DNA of 64,000 bases from an uncultured Lachnospiraceae bacterium (GTDB taxonomy: Bacteria; Bacillota; Clostridia; Lachnospirales; Lachnospiraceae). Both the position numbers and the translations under genes were made by a program. Below the pieces are notes generated by a model. That model saw nothing but the letters and a program-made list of their open reading frames with translations, ran no database searches and was not told the origin of the DNA. Where the stretch lies: contig CADCII010000002.1 of NCBI GenBank assembly GCA_902801515.1, positions 96,076-160,075 on the forward strand, written 5' to 3'. Numbering within the stretch: the first letter of the stretch is position 1; each line of letters opens with the position of its first letter. Shown one piece after another: positions 24,868 through 34,558 of this stretch.

Positions 24868-25446
24868 ATGAAGAAAAAGATCAAGACAGTACTGCTGCTC
24901 CTGCCGGTTATCCTTCTTCTGAGCGGATGTGCTGCGGAGCAAGTTAAAAGTAAGGCATCTTCCGCTTCTGATTCTGAGGAAGATGCTATTATGGATATCT
25001 TTAACAGCCTGTTTTCATTTGACCGGGAGATGGTTGTGGGAAAGAACATTGCTCTGGATGAGATTACGGATTTCTACTGCATCCGTTCTTCTTCGACCTT
25101 TCCGCCGGATTACCAGGCTTACCGGTTCTTCATCGAAGACGGAAAGCAGCAGTTCTACCATGAGACCAGAGAAGGCGACTCATGGCCGCTTACTGAAGAA
25201 GATATAACTGTCTCCGGCACGAAGGATCTGACGCAGGAAGAATGGGATGAATTCTGTTCATTCCTGGAAGGCGGACACGTGAAGAAGGAAGATGATGAGC
25301 CGATAGACGGCGATGACGGTCCCTGGTTTACCCTGTACTGGAAGAGGGACCGCTCCGAATTCCGGAATTTCAGTTTTGCAGCGTACGATGCACAAGTCTC
25401 CTTTGAGGACTACTGTGCCGAGCTGGCAGGATCTGATGTCCAATAA
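24868..25446 (+). CDS. Secreted lipoprotein of unknown function
   Basis: About 192 residues. The N-terminus is a lipoprotein signal: MKKKIKTV, a hydrophobic run and the lipobox LLSGC, so the Cys would be lipidated and the protein tethered outside the membrane. The mature part is acidic and predicted mixed alpha/beta with no recognised domain (motifs such as FYCIRSSSTFPPDYQAYRF, PWFTLYWKRD). I use the ATG at 24868; a GTG at 24856 in frame is possible, and neither has a strong ribosome site. It stands alone, transcribed away from the ECF operon and towards the DUF3021 gene. Confidence 0.75.
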   Translation: MKKKIKTVLLLLPVILLLSGCAAEQVKSKASSASDSEEDAIMDIFNSLFSFDREMVVGKNIALDEITDFYCIRSSSTFPPDYQAYRFFIEDGKQQFYHETREGDSWPLTEEDITVSGTKDLTQEEWDEFCSFLEGGHVKKEDDEPIDGDDGPWFTLYWKRDRSEFRNFSFAAYDAQVSFEDYCAELAGSDVQ

Positions 25447-25485
25447 CTTTCCCCCGCTTGCCGGGAGACTGTATAGCACAAGTGC

Positions 25486-25556
25486 TTGCACGAGTGACAG
25501 GCACTTGTTCATCGTTGCACGAGTGACAGGCACTTGTTCAACAAGCACTTGTTCAT
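25486..25556. repeat. Dispersed palindromic element, locus A (two copies plus a fragment)
   Basis: Copies at 25486-25511 and 25515-25540 read TTGCACGAGTG, ACAGG, CACTTGTTCA; a partial arm follows at 25541-25556. The element lies between the convergent ends of the lipoprotein and DUF3021 genes, where its hairpin might terminate both transcripts. Confidence 0.85.
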
Positions 25557-25993
25557 ATTGACTTTTCATGCCCCTGCTGGAATCTTTTCAGGTCCTCGGT
25601 CATGCTCTTTGCTGTCCTTGCGTCCAGCATCCACATGATCACATTGACAAGGATGTATATGATTACGACGCTGAGTGCGACTGCGGCTGCCATGAAGATG
25701 GTCTGTCTGTTCAGTGGATCGTCTCCGAACATGAATGCCAGCAGGAGTACTATGATCAGCAGCATCTGCATAACCTTGCGGATCACTGCCTGCTTCACAG
25801 ACAATTCCTTGTCGGTGGAAATGATCAGGCTGGGGATGATGCCGATCAGGCCATAGACCAGCGGGTAGAGAAATGCTTCGTATCCGAATCTCTGCTGTGG
25901 GCTGAGCAATGATCCCAGGATCAGCATGGCGGCGTTGATCAGTGTTACGGATATAAAATAGCTGCCGGCGGCTTCTCTGATTCGTTCTTTCAT
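25553..25993 (-). CDS. DUF3021 family membrane protein
   Basis: A 146-residue protein with four membrane helices (starting at about residues 10, 40, 73 and 100) and a charged C-terminal tail. DUF3021 proteins almost always follow a LytTR regulator gene and are thought to modulate it from the membrane, in the manner of small LytTR regulatory systems. The ATG at 25993 is supported by GGAGGTG 7-8 nt upstream. The LytTR gene ends 19 nt before it. Confidence 0.85.
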   Translation of the reverse strand: MKERIREAAGSYFISVTLINAAMLILGSLLSPQQRFGYEAFLYPLVYGLIGIIPSLIISTDKELSVKQAVIRKVMQMLLIIVLLLAFMFGDDPLNRQTIFMAAAVALSVVIIYILVNVIMWMLDARTAKSMTEDLKRFQQGHEKSI

Positions 25994-26012
25994 CAATCTG
26001 CACCTCCGTTCC

Positions 26013-26450
26013 TTATCCGCGCAGTTTTTCCCTGACTTCAGGGACGTATTTTCTGGAAATGATCACGTTTTCATCGTTCTTCAGCCGGCACAGGAATCTT
26101 CCGTTCAGCGCCGGCCTGATCGCGACAATCTTCATCATATTTACGATGATCGATTTTGAGATCCTGACAAAACTTCGCTCCGGCAGGATTTCTTCGAATT
26201 CATACAAACGCCTGCGCGACTCATAACATTCATTTTCCAGATACAGATATGTGCGGTCATCCACAGCCTCGATGTAATAAATATCCGACAGCGGGATCTG
26301 GTACAGCGATTCCCCGCTGTACGCATCCACGCTGCCCTGATGCAGTTTGACAGAGCGTATTATCTCATCGACCCGATCATCATGCCGGTGGCAGCCGATC
26401 TCAATATATTCCGTCTCTTTATTCTGAATGATCTTTACCCTGATCTGCAT
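26013..26450 (-). CDS. LytTR-domain DNA-binding regulator without receiver
   Basis: The 145-residue protein has a short N-terminal extension and a LytTR DNA-binding domain from about residue 45: LYQIPLSDIYYIEAVDDRTYLYLE, ESRRRLYEFEEILPERSFVRISKSIIVNMMKI and the RYVPEVRE-like end (ISRKYVPEVREKL). Without a receiver domain it belongs to the LytTR-DUF3021 type, where the partner membrane protein probably controls activity. It starts 4 nt after the hydrolase stop and is followed by the DUF3021 gene, so the three form one operon. Confidence 0.9.
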   Translation of the reverse strand: MQIRVKIIQNKETEYIEIGCHRHDDRVDEIIRSVKLHQGSVDAYSGESLYQIPLSDIYYIEAVDDRTYLYLENECYESRRRLYEFEEILPERSFVRISKSIIVNMMKIVAIRPALNGRFLCRLKNDENVIISRKYVPEVREKLRG

Positions 26451-26454
26451 ACGA

Positions 26455-27828
26455 TCAATAACTCTCCTTAACCGAGAACGCTCCGGTGTCTTTCAGGAAA
26501 CTGTCAAAGAAGCCAAGTACCAGTGCATTTACCTGATCTATACACTCACCCGCGTCCACCTCACCTGTGCCGAGCAGTTTTGCAAGAGGCGGGGAGAACA
26601 GCGGAAGATCTGTGAAGTTCATATGCGCCGCACCCTTGAAATAAGTCTCATATCCGTTCACCGCATTATCCAGTATAACATTGTTGACATAGACATAGCC
26701 TGCTTCTTTGGTCTCTGCCAATGACTGATGATGACTCTCGGAATCAATACACAGCAGAGGCTTATCATAAGGCAGTTCATTTGCCTGGATCACACCGTCC
26801 TTAACGCCGGTCTCTTCACCAAGCATCGTTCCGTCCAGATCGATAACCGCCGATATGTCATCTCTCCTTCCGACAGTCACTGCCGTCGCCCCGCCGAGCG
26901 AATGCCCCATCAGACCGATCTTATTGTAATCTATCGCATTCAGAAGGGAAAGTATCCTGTCTGCAGCATTGCCGTCACAGTGCCATGTATCCGGGACAGC
27001 GCCGGTCTCTCCTGCCGCCTTGACCTGATCTATAACAGCAGTCATGTCAGACTCGCGAAGCGTCATCCATTCTGAGGTCATATTATAAGCATCCGACTCC
27101 GGCATATCATCACTTCCGCCAATCTTCATGGCCGACCGGAAGAATCCCGGATCTACTGTTATGGTCTTTCCATTCGAGTCCTTCGTGAAAAATGAATGAT
27201 ACGGATGATCCAGGCTGATGACCGCATAGCCATGGCTCGCCAGTTCCAGGAATGTCGAAGCGTTGCTCTGATAATATCCGAACGCACCGTGACTGAAGAT
27301 TACCAGCGGAAGAGATTGTTCCGGAAGATCCGCCGCATTCTCAGGATAGTAGAAATGCATCGGCACTTCTCGATATGAACCGTCGTTCTCAAAACTCTCT
27401 GTTCTGTCCGTATCGATGAGAATCGCTTCACACTCAGCCGGCGTGTACTCTCCGGTCACTGCCCTGCCATGATAATCTGCGAACAGGAACGAAGGAAGCA
27501 TACCGCCCGATATGAGCAGGATACTGAGGATCGCGCTCCATACGATCGCCGCCCTCTTCTTCCTCTTCTCATTTTTCCGGTTGATGAGCCAGAAGATCAC
27601 TGAAACCAGAATACGGACCAGAAGCAGGATCACGAGACCCTTGAATCGAAATGATAAGTCGATCCCGGGGAGAAGAAGCATTAGAAGAAAGATGATGATC
27701 TCTCCCGCGTTAACCGCCAGACGCTTCAAAGTCCAGCTCTTCTTCATTTCCGGATCCGTACATTCAAAAGCCGCGAATCCAACCTCCGTGATGACTAATA
27801 TCAGTAATAATACCAGTGCCATGTCCAT
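26455..27828 (-). CDS. Membrane-anchored alpha/beta hydrolase (PAF-acetylhydrolase/chlorophyllase-like)
   Basis: 457 residues: four N-terminal membrane helices (about 1-130) followed by an extracytoplasmic or membrane-near alpha/beta-hydrolase domain. The nucleophile elbow is GHSLGG, the likely catalytic Asp is in VIDLDG and the His in AAHMNFTD; LVIFSHGAFGYY is the oxyanion-hole strand. The layout resembles platelet-activating-factor acetylhydrolase and chlorophyllase relatives that hydrolyse esters. The substrate is unknown. It heads the LytTR-DUF3021 operon, an unusual partner for this regulator type. Confidence 0.85.
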   Translation of the reverse strand: MDMALVLLLILVITEVGFAAFECTDPEMKKSWTLKRLAVNAGEIIIFLLMLLLPGIDLSFRFKGLVILLLVRILVSVIFWLINRKNEKRKKRAAIVWSAILSILLISGGMLPSFLFADYHGRAVTGEYTPAECEAILIDTDRTESFENDGSYREVPMHFYYPENAADLPEQSLPLVIFSHGAFGYYQSNASTFLELASHGYAVISLDHPYHSFFTKDSNGKTITVDPGFFRSAMKIGGSDDMPESDAYNMTSEWMTLRESDMTAVIDQVKAAGETGAVPDTWHCDGNAADRILSLLNAIDYNKIGLMGHSLGGATAVTVGRRDDISAVIDLDGTMLGEETGVKDGVIQANELPYDKPLLCIDSESHHQSLAETKEAGYVYVNNVILDNAVNGYETYFKGAAHMNFTDLPLFSPPLAKLLGTGEVDAGECIDQVNALVLGFFDSFLKDTGAFSVKESY

Positions 27829-27997
27829 ACCCGCCTTTCCGGTTGTCTGTGTAACAGTGTCAGCTGAAGAGTTGTTTCAGTGTGCCAGCCGAGGGGCTGT
27901 GCCAGCTTAGATTTTTATCGTCTGAGGGGAATATAAAGCATCCCCTGCTGCCCTTCAATCGATCCGGGGGTAAGATGCACAGAGAGGCGGTAAGATG

Positions 27998-28033
27998 CAA
28001 AAAACAGCGCAGCCGCCTGTACGACTACGCTGT
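27998..28033 (-). terminator. Terminator after the aldo/keto reductase
   Basis: On the minus strand ACAGCGTAGTCG pairs with CGGCTGCGCTGT (12 bp, two G-U pairs) around a 6-nt loop and is followed directly by TTTTTGC. It lies 53 bp after the reductase stop. Confidence 0.8.
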
Positions 28034-28085
28034 ATTATTCCATATTATGTAATCCCTGATCCGTGCTCAATGAAAGCCGCTTTTC

Positions 28086-28979
28086 TCAGCGGATCTGCTG
28101 TCCTCCTGCTGCGTAGATCTCGAACCATTCTGGATGCTCCAGCTGCACATCCAGAGCCTGGATGGCAAGGTCGAGTCTTTCAAGTTTGCTGCTGCCTGCA
28201 AGCGCGATCGCTCCTACCGGATGATACAGGATCCATGCGTAGATGATGGTCGCAGGACTTACGCCGTGGCGCCCGGCGATCTCTTCAATCTTCGCCCGGA
28301 CTGCCGTGCAGACTGTATCGTCTGTTTCTTGGAAGATCCTTCCGCCTGCGAGCGGTGACCAGATCATGGGATGTATACGGTTTCCGGACAGGAAGTCTAT
28401 CATGCCGGACTTGAAATGCTCATAGCAGAGCGGATTCCATTCGATCTGGTTTGTGACAAGCTGTCCATCGACGGCTTTATTCAGAGCTTTGAACTTGAAT
28501 GGATCGAAGTTGGATACGCCGATCTCCCGGACCAGTCCTTCCTTCTTCAGGTCAAGGAGCGCCCGGCCTGTTTCCCACGGATCCAGCAGCGGATCCTCTC
28601 TGTGGATAAGGTACAGATCGATGTAGTCGGTCTGCAGTCTCTGCAGGCTCTCTTTGCAGGACTTTATGATACGGTCATATGTCGTATCATAATAGCCGAA
28701 CGGTTCCCCATTGATCATTGCACGGGATATGCCGGTCTTTGTAACCAGTTCTGTCTTTCCCCGGATCGACGGGTCTTTCGCAAATGCTTCTCCCATCAGT
28801 CTCTCACAGTGAGTTCCGCCATAAACTTCGGCTGTGTCAAATGTTGTGACACCTCTGTCAATACAGCCGTTCATAAATGAGACCAGTTCTTCTGTTGAAA
28901 ACTCCCAGCCGGTCAGTCTCCAGAATCCCTGTGCAATGACAGACAGGGAGAGGTTTTCTGATAACGCTGTCTTTCTCAT
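28086..28979 (-). CDS. Aldo/keto reductase
   Basis: A 297-residue NADPH-dependent TIM-barrel oxidoreductase of the YdhF-like branch. Catalytic tetrad members are visible: Asp in TTFDTAEVYGG, Tyr in the same motif, Lys in ELVTKTGI and His in DLYLIHRED. NADP-binding parts include WSPLAGGRIF and ALAGSSKLERL. The start at 28979 has AAGGAG with 6 nt spacing. It has its own terminator and no clear operon partner, and the substrate cannot be predicted beyond a carbonyl or sugar. Confidence 0.9.
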   Translation of the reverse strand: MRKTALSENLSLSVIAQGFWRLTGWEFSTEELVSFMNGCIDRGVTTFDTAEVYGGTHCERLMGEAFAKDPSIRGKTELVTKTGISRAMINGEPFGYYDTTYDRIIKSCKESLQRLQTDYIDLYLIHREDPLLDPWETGRALLDLKKEGLVREIGVSNFDPFKFKALNKAVDGQLVTNQIEWNPLCYEHFKSGMIDFLSGNRIHPMIWSPLAGGRIFQETDDTVCTAVRAKIEEIAGRHGVSPATIIYAWILYHPVGAIALAGSSKLERLDLAIQALDVQLEHPEWFEIYAAGGQQIR

Positions 28980-29057
28980 GGGCAACTCCTTTTCATTTTC
29001 ATGTTTTCTTAATTTATATCGGTATACTGCTGCGTCCGGTACATATTTTCGCCAGGT

Positions 29058-31238
29058 TCATTCACCGAATATATACCGGCCATTTCCTACGACCCGCTTC
29101 TCATTTCCCAGTATGATCTCGGTCTGCACCGGTGTCTCGATCTCGTATCGGATTCCATTGTCGGTGTATTTCCATGCGGAGCGGATTCTTCCCTGGACCG
29201 TATCGAGTATGGCGCTCATGCTCTGCACCCGTCTGTCAGGATGCGGTTCGATCTTTGCCCGGGCGAATCCCGGCTCAAGCGGCTGTATGCCGCAGGCCTC
29301 TCCAAATACCCAGTCAGCCACGGATCCGTAGGCGTAATGGTTGTAAGAGTTCATGTCATCATCCCAGAATGTTCCGTCCGGTTTGATGCCGTCCCAGTGT
29401 TCCCACACGGTGGTCGCACCTCTGGACACGGAATACAGCCAGCCCGGGTATTCTCTGCGAAGAAGCAGTGACCATGCGATCTCTGCATATCCGTACCGGG
29501 TCAGTTCGTGCAGGAGATACGGGGTTCCAAGCAGGCCGGTCTGCAGCTTCATACCACATGCGCGGATCTGGTAAGCCAGTGCGGCAGCGACTTTCTCGGG
29601 GGACTCGGCCAGGTTAAAATGAAGCGCCAGTACTTTTTCGGTCTGTGTGTTCAGCCGTCCTCCGAATGTCTTCTGAAATGCGCTGACGATCTGTCCGTGC
29701 AGTTCTTCGTAAGCCTTCACATCCCTGCCCAGAAGTTTTCCGACACGGATCACGATGTCAACGGAGTTTGCGTAAAATGCGCTGCACACGAGGTCGTCGT
29801 TGCTGTATCCTCTCTTGGACAGTTCGATGGTTGCCGGTTTGTAATCCGGCGGTGCGTCCAGTGCCAGCCAGTCGCCGTAGGTCCAGCATCCGGTCCAAAG
29901 GTAAGGCGTCTTTGAAACGGTCGGAATATAGGCGATCCATTTTTCCATCGCCTCGTACATGTCTGCGACAAATGAGATATCCCCGTAGGTCTGGTACAGC
30001 TGCCAGGGGATGATCGTCACGGCGTCGGACCACGCAGCTCCGCCCGGGTTGTATGCGGTAAGGCTCGGGATCACTTCCGGAACCCAGCCGTTCTCATGCT
30101 GAGCCGCCCTCATATCACCCAGCCATTTGCGGAAAAACTGCCGCACATCGTACTGGTAGGTGGCGGTCCGGCAGAAGATCTGGCCGTCTCCGGTCCAGCC
30201 GTACCGCTCATCTCTCTGCGGACAGTCGGTCGGGATATCAAGATAGTTGCCCTTCTGGCTCCAGACGATGTTCTCAAACAGCTGGTTCAGCAACGGACTG
30301 CTGCACTGAAGCCAGCCGGTACGGTTCATTTCCGAATGAAGAACAATCGCATGGATCTGATCCGCACTGAAATTTTCAGGTGCTTCGTCGATCCGCAGAT
30401 ACCGGAAGCCGAAAAAGGTCAGCCTGGGTTTGTAGGACTGGTGCCCCTCCCGGCAGATGTAGTGCAGCTGGCTCCTTGCCGAGCGATAGTTGGCTGTATA
30501 GAAGTTGCCGCTGCGGTCCAGGACCTCAGCTGTGGACAGACTCAGCCGCTCGCCCGCATGCGCATCCATTTCAAATGCCATGTACCCGGTCATGTTCTGG
30601 CCGAAGTCAAGCACCCACTCACCCTTTGGAGTGCGGAAGGAGCGGCAGGGATAGATGGTCTCCTGCTCCCGGACCTGAGGTCCTTCCTGCTCGATGAGGA
30701 TATTCTTCGGATAGACGCAGGTCTGTGCCTTCTCATACTCCATCTTCAGGGTCATGTCCACATCTTCCCCGATGAAGATACCGCTCAGGGTCACTGTGCT
30801 TTTTGACACTTCCCAGCTGTCGTCCGTCAGGATGACTTCCTCACTTCCGTCTTCATAGACGATATGAAGTGCCGCGATCAGCATCGCCGGCAGGAATTCA
30901 TCCGGATTCTGCGTACCGGTCCAGGGAGCATTCGTGCGCCGGAACCACCCATTTCCCACAGTGACCTCCAGGGAATTATTCTCCTGAAGCATCGAGGTGA
31001 TATCGTATCGCTGGACCTGCAGCCGCTTGCTGTATTCAGTCCAGCCGGGAGCCAGTATGAAATCGCCGACCCTGCTGCCATTCAGCTGCGCCTCGTACAC
31101 GCCGTCGCAGGTGACTTCGAGGCTGGCTGCCTTCACCCTGCCGCGGCACGCAAAGATCTTGCGGAACACCGGGACAGTCAGGGAGTCGGCATCTTTCATT
31201 CGGATCCAGGAAGCATGTGAAGCATGTCGGATCAGCAT
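29058..31238 (-). CDS. GH78 family alpha-L-rhamnosidase
   Basis: 726 residues. An N-terminal beta-sandwich (VFRKIFACRGRVKAASLEVTCDG, GDFILAPGWTEYSKRLQ) is followed by the (alpha/alpha)6 catalytic domain with DCPQRDERYGWTGDGQIF, whose acidic residues match the GH78 catalytic motif DxxRxxxxGW-GD, and a C-terminal beta domain. It removes terminal rhamnose from plant or bacterial glycans such as rhamnogalacturonan or flavonoid rhamnosides. No signal peptide is present, so it acts in the cytoplasm on imported oligosaccharides or glycosides. The ATG at 31238 follows AAAGGAG. It is 14 nt after the beta-helix gene, in one operon with it and GH10. Confidence 0.92.
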   Translation of the reverse strand: MLIRHASHASWIRMKDADSLTVPVFRKIFACRGRVKAASLEVTCDGVYEAQLNGSRVGDFILAPGWTEYSKRLQVQRYDITSMLQENNSLEVTVGNGWFRRTNAPWTGTQNPDEFLPAMLIAALHIVYEDGSEEVILTDDSWEVSKSTVTLSGIFIGEDVDMTLKMEYEKAQTCVYPKNILIEQEGPQVREQETIYPCRSFRTPKGEWVLDFGQNMTGYMAFEMDAHAGERLSLSTAEVLDRSGNFYTANYRSARSQLHYICREGHQSYKPRLTFFGFRYLRIDEAPENFSADQIHAIVLHSEMNRTGWLQCSSPLLNQLFENIVWSQKGNYLDIPTDCPQRDERYGWTGDGQIFCRTATYQYDVRQFFRKWLGDMRAAQHENGWVPEVIPSLTAYNPGGAAWSDAVTIIPWQLYQTYGDISFVADMYEAMEKWIAYIPTVSKTPYLWTGCWTYGDWLALDAPPDYKPATIELSKRGYSNDDLVCSAFYANSVDIVIRVGKLLGRDVKAYEELHGQIVSAFQKTFGGRLNTQTEKVLALHFNLAESPEKVAAALAYQIRACGMKLQTGLLGTPYLLHELTRYGYAEIAWSLLLRREYPGWLYSVSRGATTVWEHWDGIKPDGTFWDDDMNSYNHYAYGSVADWVFGEACGIQPLEPGFARAKIEPHPDRRVQSMSAILDTVQGRIRSAWKYTDNGIRYEIETPVQTEIILGNEKRVVGNGRYIFGE

Positions 31239-31252
31239 TGGAGGATCTCCTT

Positions 31253-33238
31253 TCAAATGAATACAATCTCCTTGTCCCATGATGAGAACGGTCCCGGGAG
31301 CACGTCGCCGGTGTGTTCATTTCCCGCAAAATCACACGGGACGCAGGAGACGGGGCTTCGCTTTGTGATCTTTGACGGGTCTCTCATCACCTGGGCAGGT
31401 TTCGCAGGACCCGGTGCGTGAAGCGGACTGTCATGGCGCTCTGTCAGGCGCACCTTTCCATTTTCCACCTCAAATCCGAACCAGGCACTGTCTGAGGTCT
31501 GGTCGAATCCGCAGAATTCTTTCCACGTGTCAAGGTCAAGGCACAGTTCCGGCGCCGGATACATCACTCGCAGATATCCGCCGCTCATGCACAGGAACAG
31601 ATTGCCTTCCGATTCATTGTCCTGCGTCGGAAAGACGATCGCAGCTTCACGGCAGTCATAGAAGATGTTGTTGAGGATCTTCGCCTTCCTGGAAGTGCCG
31701 CCTCTCTCCAGTCCTCCCATACGGAAGCCGACCGGCTTCGCATAGTAACCACTGTGCCTGCATCTGCCGATCAGGTTGTGGGCGACGATCAGGCGGTCTG
31801 TTCCTTCGCAGTAGACACCGTATCCGTTGACAACATCATGCTCTTTCATTTTATACCATCCCGTAGAGCCGGGCTCTGCCGGAACCTTAGCCGGATCAAA
31901 GCGGCCCTCCACGTTCCAGATGATATTGTTGTCGATCAGATTGACACCTTCCTTAGTGCACTCGATAAAAATGGCTTCTCTCTGCTCGATCCCGTTGATG
32001 AAAAGATTCGAAGTAATACGGGTGTTTTCATTTCCGCAGTCAAGCCACAGATGGTCCGCACGGAAAGTATCACGGAATACATTTCTGCGGATCAGGCCGT
32101 TCACACTGTTGTGAAGCTTGATACCGGCAGCTTCCCAGGACAGCTCCATCTTCTGCCAGCCTGTACCCTCGATCACATTGTCCTCGATCAGCATGCGCTC
32201 CGACCACAGACCGGCGATACCGCACACGCCGGCATTGCGGATATGGCAGCCGCGGATCACGGACCAGCCGATCAGCTGACCCTCAATGTATTCATGATGC
32301 CAGCATTCATTTCCGATATCGATCGCAAGCGCATTTGCCCAGTTCACCTGGCAGTCTTCCACGATCCAGTGGTGGCCGCGGAAGCTGGAGATGGCGCCGC
32401 GCTGGGGCACGGGTGCTCCTCCCGCCGCATGCTCACAGATCAGTCCCTTCACATAGATATAGGAGAGGAACGGAATCTTCGGGGCGAAGCACTGTTCCCG
32501 GACGGATACTTCGATCAGATGGTCATGCGGATCTTCGTCGCCTTTCAGCCGGAAATGAACGGTCTGTCCGTTTGCCTCGACCCAGTAGGTGTTCTCCTCT
32601 TCCCCGATCAAATGATAGAGGGGGACCTGCTTCAGGGGCTCGCCGTCGCAGTAAATGCATCCTCTGCGATTGAGGTAGGTGGTCATATCCGTCTTGTCAT
32701 ATTCGATGAACAGGCGGTCGTGGATGATGTTGACTGCGCAGAACGGGTTGTAGCCGCGGAACATGTCAGGATCCAGTTCATGCTTCCAGATCGCTGGCTG
32801 AGAGTGCTTTGTTCCGGAGGCGGATTCCTTACGGTCCGTAGATTCCGTCCGGTCTGTGAATTCCGGAAGCGGCCTCAGTTTCCAGCCGGTGCTCTTCTCA
32901 AACTGCGTCACCTCATCCGACGCCCGGATGTACACATCCTCTCCCGGGTACGCCTCGTAGCAGAGCATGTGCGCAGGATCCGAACCGCCCTGGGCAGGAC
33001 AGACACATTCCCTGTAGATCCCGCCGCGGATCAGCACCTTTGTTCCCGGCTGCGCCAGAGCGGCAGCACGGTTGATGGTCTTGAACGGAGCGTCCTCACT
33101 CCCGTCATTGTCATCGGAAGAGGCAGGGTTCGAGCAGTCTACATAGAGCGTTTGGGTATAGGTACAGTCCTCTTCCCAGAATTCATATTCATTTCCGTCC
33201 GGAAGAATCGCGGACAGGTCTCGATTGCGGGTTGGCAT
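31253..33238 (-). CDS. Right-handed parallel beta-helix protein, probable carbohydrate-active enzyme
   Basis: About 661 residues with a DUF1565-type N-terminus (TLYVDCSNPASSDDNDGSED, FKTINRAAALAQPGTKVLIRGG) and a long series of beta-helix coils (VIRGCHIRNAGVCGIAG, LIEDNVIEGTGW, LIRRNVFRDT, RITSNLFING). This fold is shared by pectate lyases and several glycosidases acting on xylan or rhamnogalacturonan. No signal peptide is visible. The ATG at 33238 has GAGG at 8 nt; an ATG two codons earlier overlaps the xylanase stop (ATGA) and could be used by coupling. Catalytic residues and substrate were not assigned; the neighbours suggest decorated xylan or pectin pieces. Confidence 0.8.
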   Translation of the reverse strand: MPTRNRDLSAILPDGNEYEFWEEDCTYTQTLYVDCSNPASSDDNDGSEDAPFKTINRAAALAQPGTKVLIRGGIYRECVCPAQGGSDPAHMLCYEAYPGEDVYIRASDEVTQFEKSTGWKLRPLPEFTDRTESTDRKESASGTKHSQPAIWKHELDPDMFRGYNPFCAVNIIHDRLFIEYDKTDMTTYLNRRGCIYCDGEPLKQVPLYHLIGEEENTYWVEANGQTVHFRLKGDEDPHDHLIEVSVREQCFAPKIPFLSYIYVKGLICEHAAGGAPVPQRGAISSFRGHHWIVEDCQVNWANALAIDIGNECWHHEYIEGQLIGWSVIRGCHIRNAGVCGIAGLWSERMLIEDNVIEGTGWQKMELSWEAAGIKLHNSVNGLIRRNVFRDTFRADHLWLDCGNENTRITSNLFINGIEQREAIFIECTKEGVNLIDNNIIWNVEGRFDPAKVPAEPGSTGWYKMKEHDVVNGYGVYCEGTDRLIVAHNLIGRCRHSGYYAKPVGFRMGGLERGGTSRKAKILNNIFYDCREAAIVFPTQDNESEGNLFLCMSGGYLRVMYPAPELCLDLDTWKEFCGFDQTSDSAWFGFEVENGKVRLTERHDSPLHAPGPAKPAQVMRDPSKITKRSPVSCVPCDFAGNEHTGDVLPGPFSSWDKEIVFI

Positions 33239-33240
33239 AA

Positions 33241-34461
33241 TCATTTCCTCACTACTTCTGTATTCTCTTCACCGGCCGTCAGACAGAAGGTTCCGACTGG
33301 TCTGCCTGCTGCATCTTCAATACAGTATTCACCTTTGAAACCGTGAACGCGCGCAAAACCATTTTCATCCGTGCGGATCTCTTCTACCGTTTTCCATTCT
33401 TCATGTATCAGGTGACGGAGCATGTCATAGGACGGTTTCCTGCGGTTCTCCACCGTGATGACTCCTGAAGGTGCGCCGAGCCAGGCTCCGTCCGTGAAGT
33501 CCCACCCGGTGATCGCCTCCACGAGAGGATGAGCAAACAGGAAGCGATACATTTCCTCCATCTCGCGCGCCTGCCGCTCCTCGCCCTCCGGGGTCGTCGG
33601 CCAGTCCGGAATCTGATAGTCATTGAGATCAACAATCTCCGGCGGCATCAGATGTCCCGACACCAGAGTGTTTTCTGTGAAGTGAAGCGGCAGTCCGAAG
33701 CCTTCGAAACGGTTCAGGATTTCCTGCAGCTTTTCCACTCCCATATATCCCTGGTGCTGGTGAGTCTGCAGACCGATCGCACTGATGGGAACACCTGCTT
33801 CAAGAAGGTCCCGTATCAGCGCCGCATAACGGTCGCTCAGGTTGAAATCATTGATGAGCAGCACAGCATCCGGATTAGCCGCCTTCGCCGCCGCGAAAAC
33901 TTCCTTCACCAGACCCACTCGGCCATATTCTTTGCAGATCCTTGTGACAGCGTTGTCATACCTGTCATACTCAGGCATGATGACAACTTCATTTATCACG
34001 TCCCACATATCGATCACGCCTGCGAAATCCCTGACATCTCTGTCGATCCGCGCCAACTGCTTCTCGAGAATCGTGTGGTTGTCATATTCCATCAGCCAGT
34101 CTGCGCATACAGTATGCCAGCACAGCGGGTGGCCTTTGACCTTCTTGCCCCGCTCTGTCAGGTATTTCGCTGCGTTCATCCGGTTCTCAAACTGCGTCTC
34201 CCCTTCGGTCGGCTCATAGAGCCCCCAGTAAAAAGACATAGTCCCGTAATTGTAAAGATCGCACCATTTCTGCATGCGGTCCTCATAGAACGGATCACCC
34301 TTCTTCTCATTTGCCGCAAGCATCGCGTCAAAAGCACCGCAGCCAAACAGGAACTCATGCTCCGTCTGCCTGACCTTGAACACAGAATTCGCCGCAGCGT
34401 TTCCATCTTTGTCAGTGATGTGCAGGACCGTATCCGCCTGCCGGTAGGTATAGTCAGCCAT
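33241..34461 (-). CDS. GH10 family xylanase-like enzyme, cytoplasmic
   Basis: A 406-residue (beta/alpha)8 enzyme of family GH10. The acid/base Glu lies in MWDVINEVV and the nucleophile Glu in LHFTENTLVSG; substrate-binding KGHPLCWH and GLQTHQHQGYM are also present. The usual pattern DVVNE is kept as DVINE. There is a small N-terminal beta domain and a short C-terminal extension, but no signal peptide or binding module, so it likely cleaves short imported xylo-oligosaccharides or related glycosides. The ATG at 34461 has AAGGGA about 11 nt upstream. It is the first gene of the GH10, beta-helix and GH78 operon. Confidence 0.9.
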   Translation of the reverse strand: MADYTYRQADTVLHITDKDGNAAANSVFKVRQTEHEFLFGCGAFDAMLAANEKKGDPFYEDRMQKWCDLYNYGTMSFYWGLYEPTEGETQFENRMNAAKYLTERGKKVKGHPLCWHTVCADWLMEYDNHTILEKQLARIDRDVRDFAGVIDMWDVINEVVIMPEYDRYDNAVTRICKEYGRVGLVKEVFAAAKAANPDAVLLINDFNLSDRYAALIRDLLEAGVPISAIGLQTHQHQGYMGVEKLQEILNRFEGFGLPLHFTENTLVSGHLMPPEIVDLNDYQIPDWPTTPEGEERQAREMEEMYRFLFAHPLVEAITGWDFTDGAWLGAPSGVITVENRRKPSYDMLRHLIHEEWKTVEEIRTDENGFARVHGFKGEYCIEDAAGRPVGTFCLTAGEENTEVVRK

Positions 34462-34487
34462 GTTCGTTAAATCCCTTCTATATTTCT

Positions 34488-34553
34488 TGAACAAGTGACT
34501 GAACAAGTGACAGGCACCTGTTCAATGTTGCACGAGTGACAGGCACTTGTTCA
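34488..34553. repeat. Dispersed palindromic element, locus B (fragment plus two copies)
   Basis: A half element (34488-34499) precedes full copies at 34500-34524 (arms TGAACAAGTG and CACCTGTTCA) and 34528-34553 (CACGAGTG and CACTTGTTCA), both with the ACAGG centre. It fills the gap between the SDR stop and the xylanase start. Confidence 0.85.
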
Positions 34554-34558
34554 CTATA

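Noticed and set aside
31754-33346. A 530-codon plus-strand frame opposite the beta-helix gene
   Set aside because: Antisense shadow: no ribosome site and composition biased by the opposite reading.
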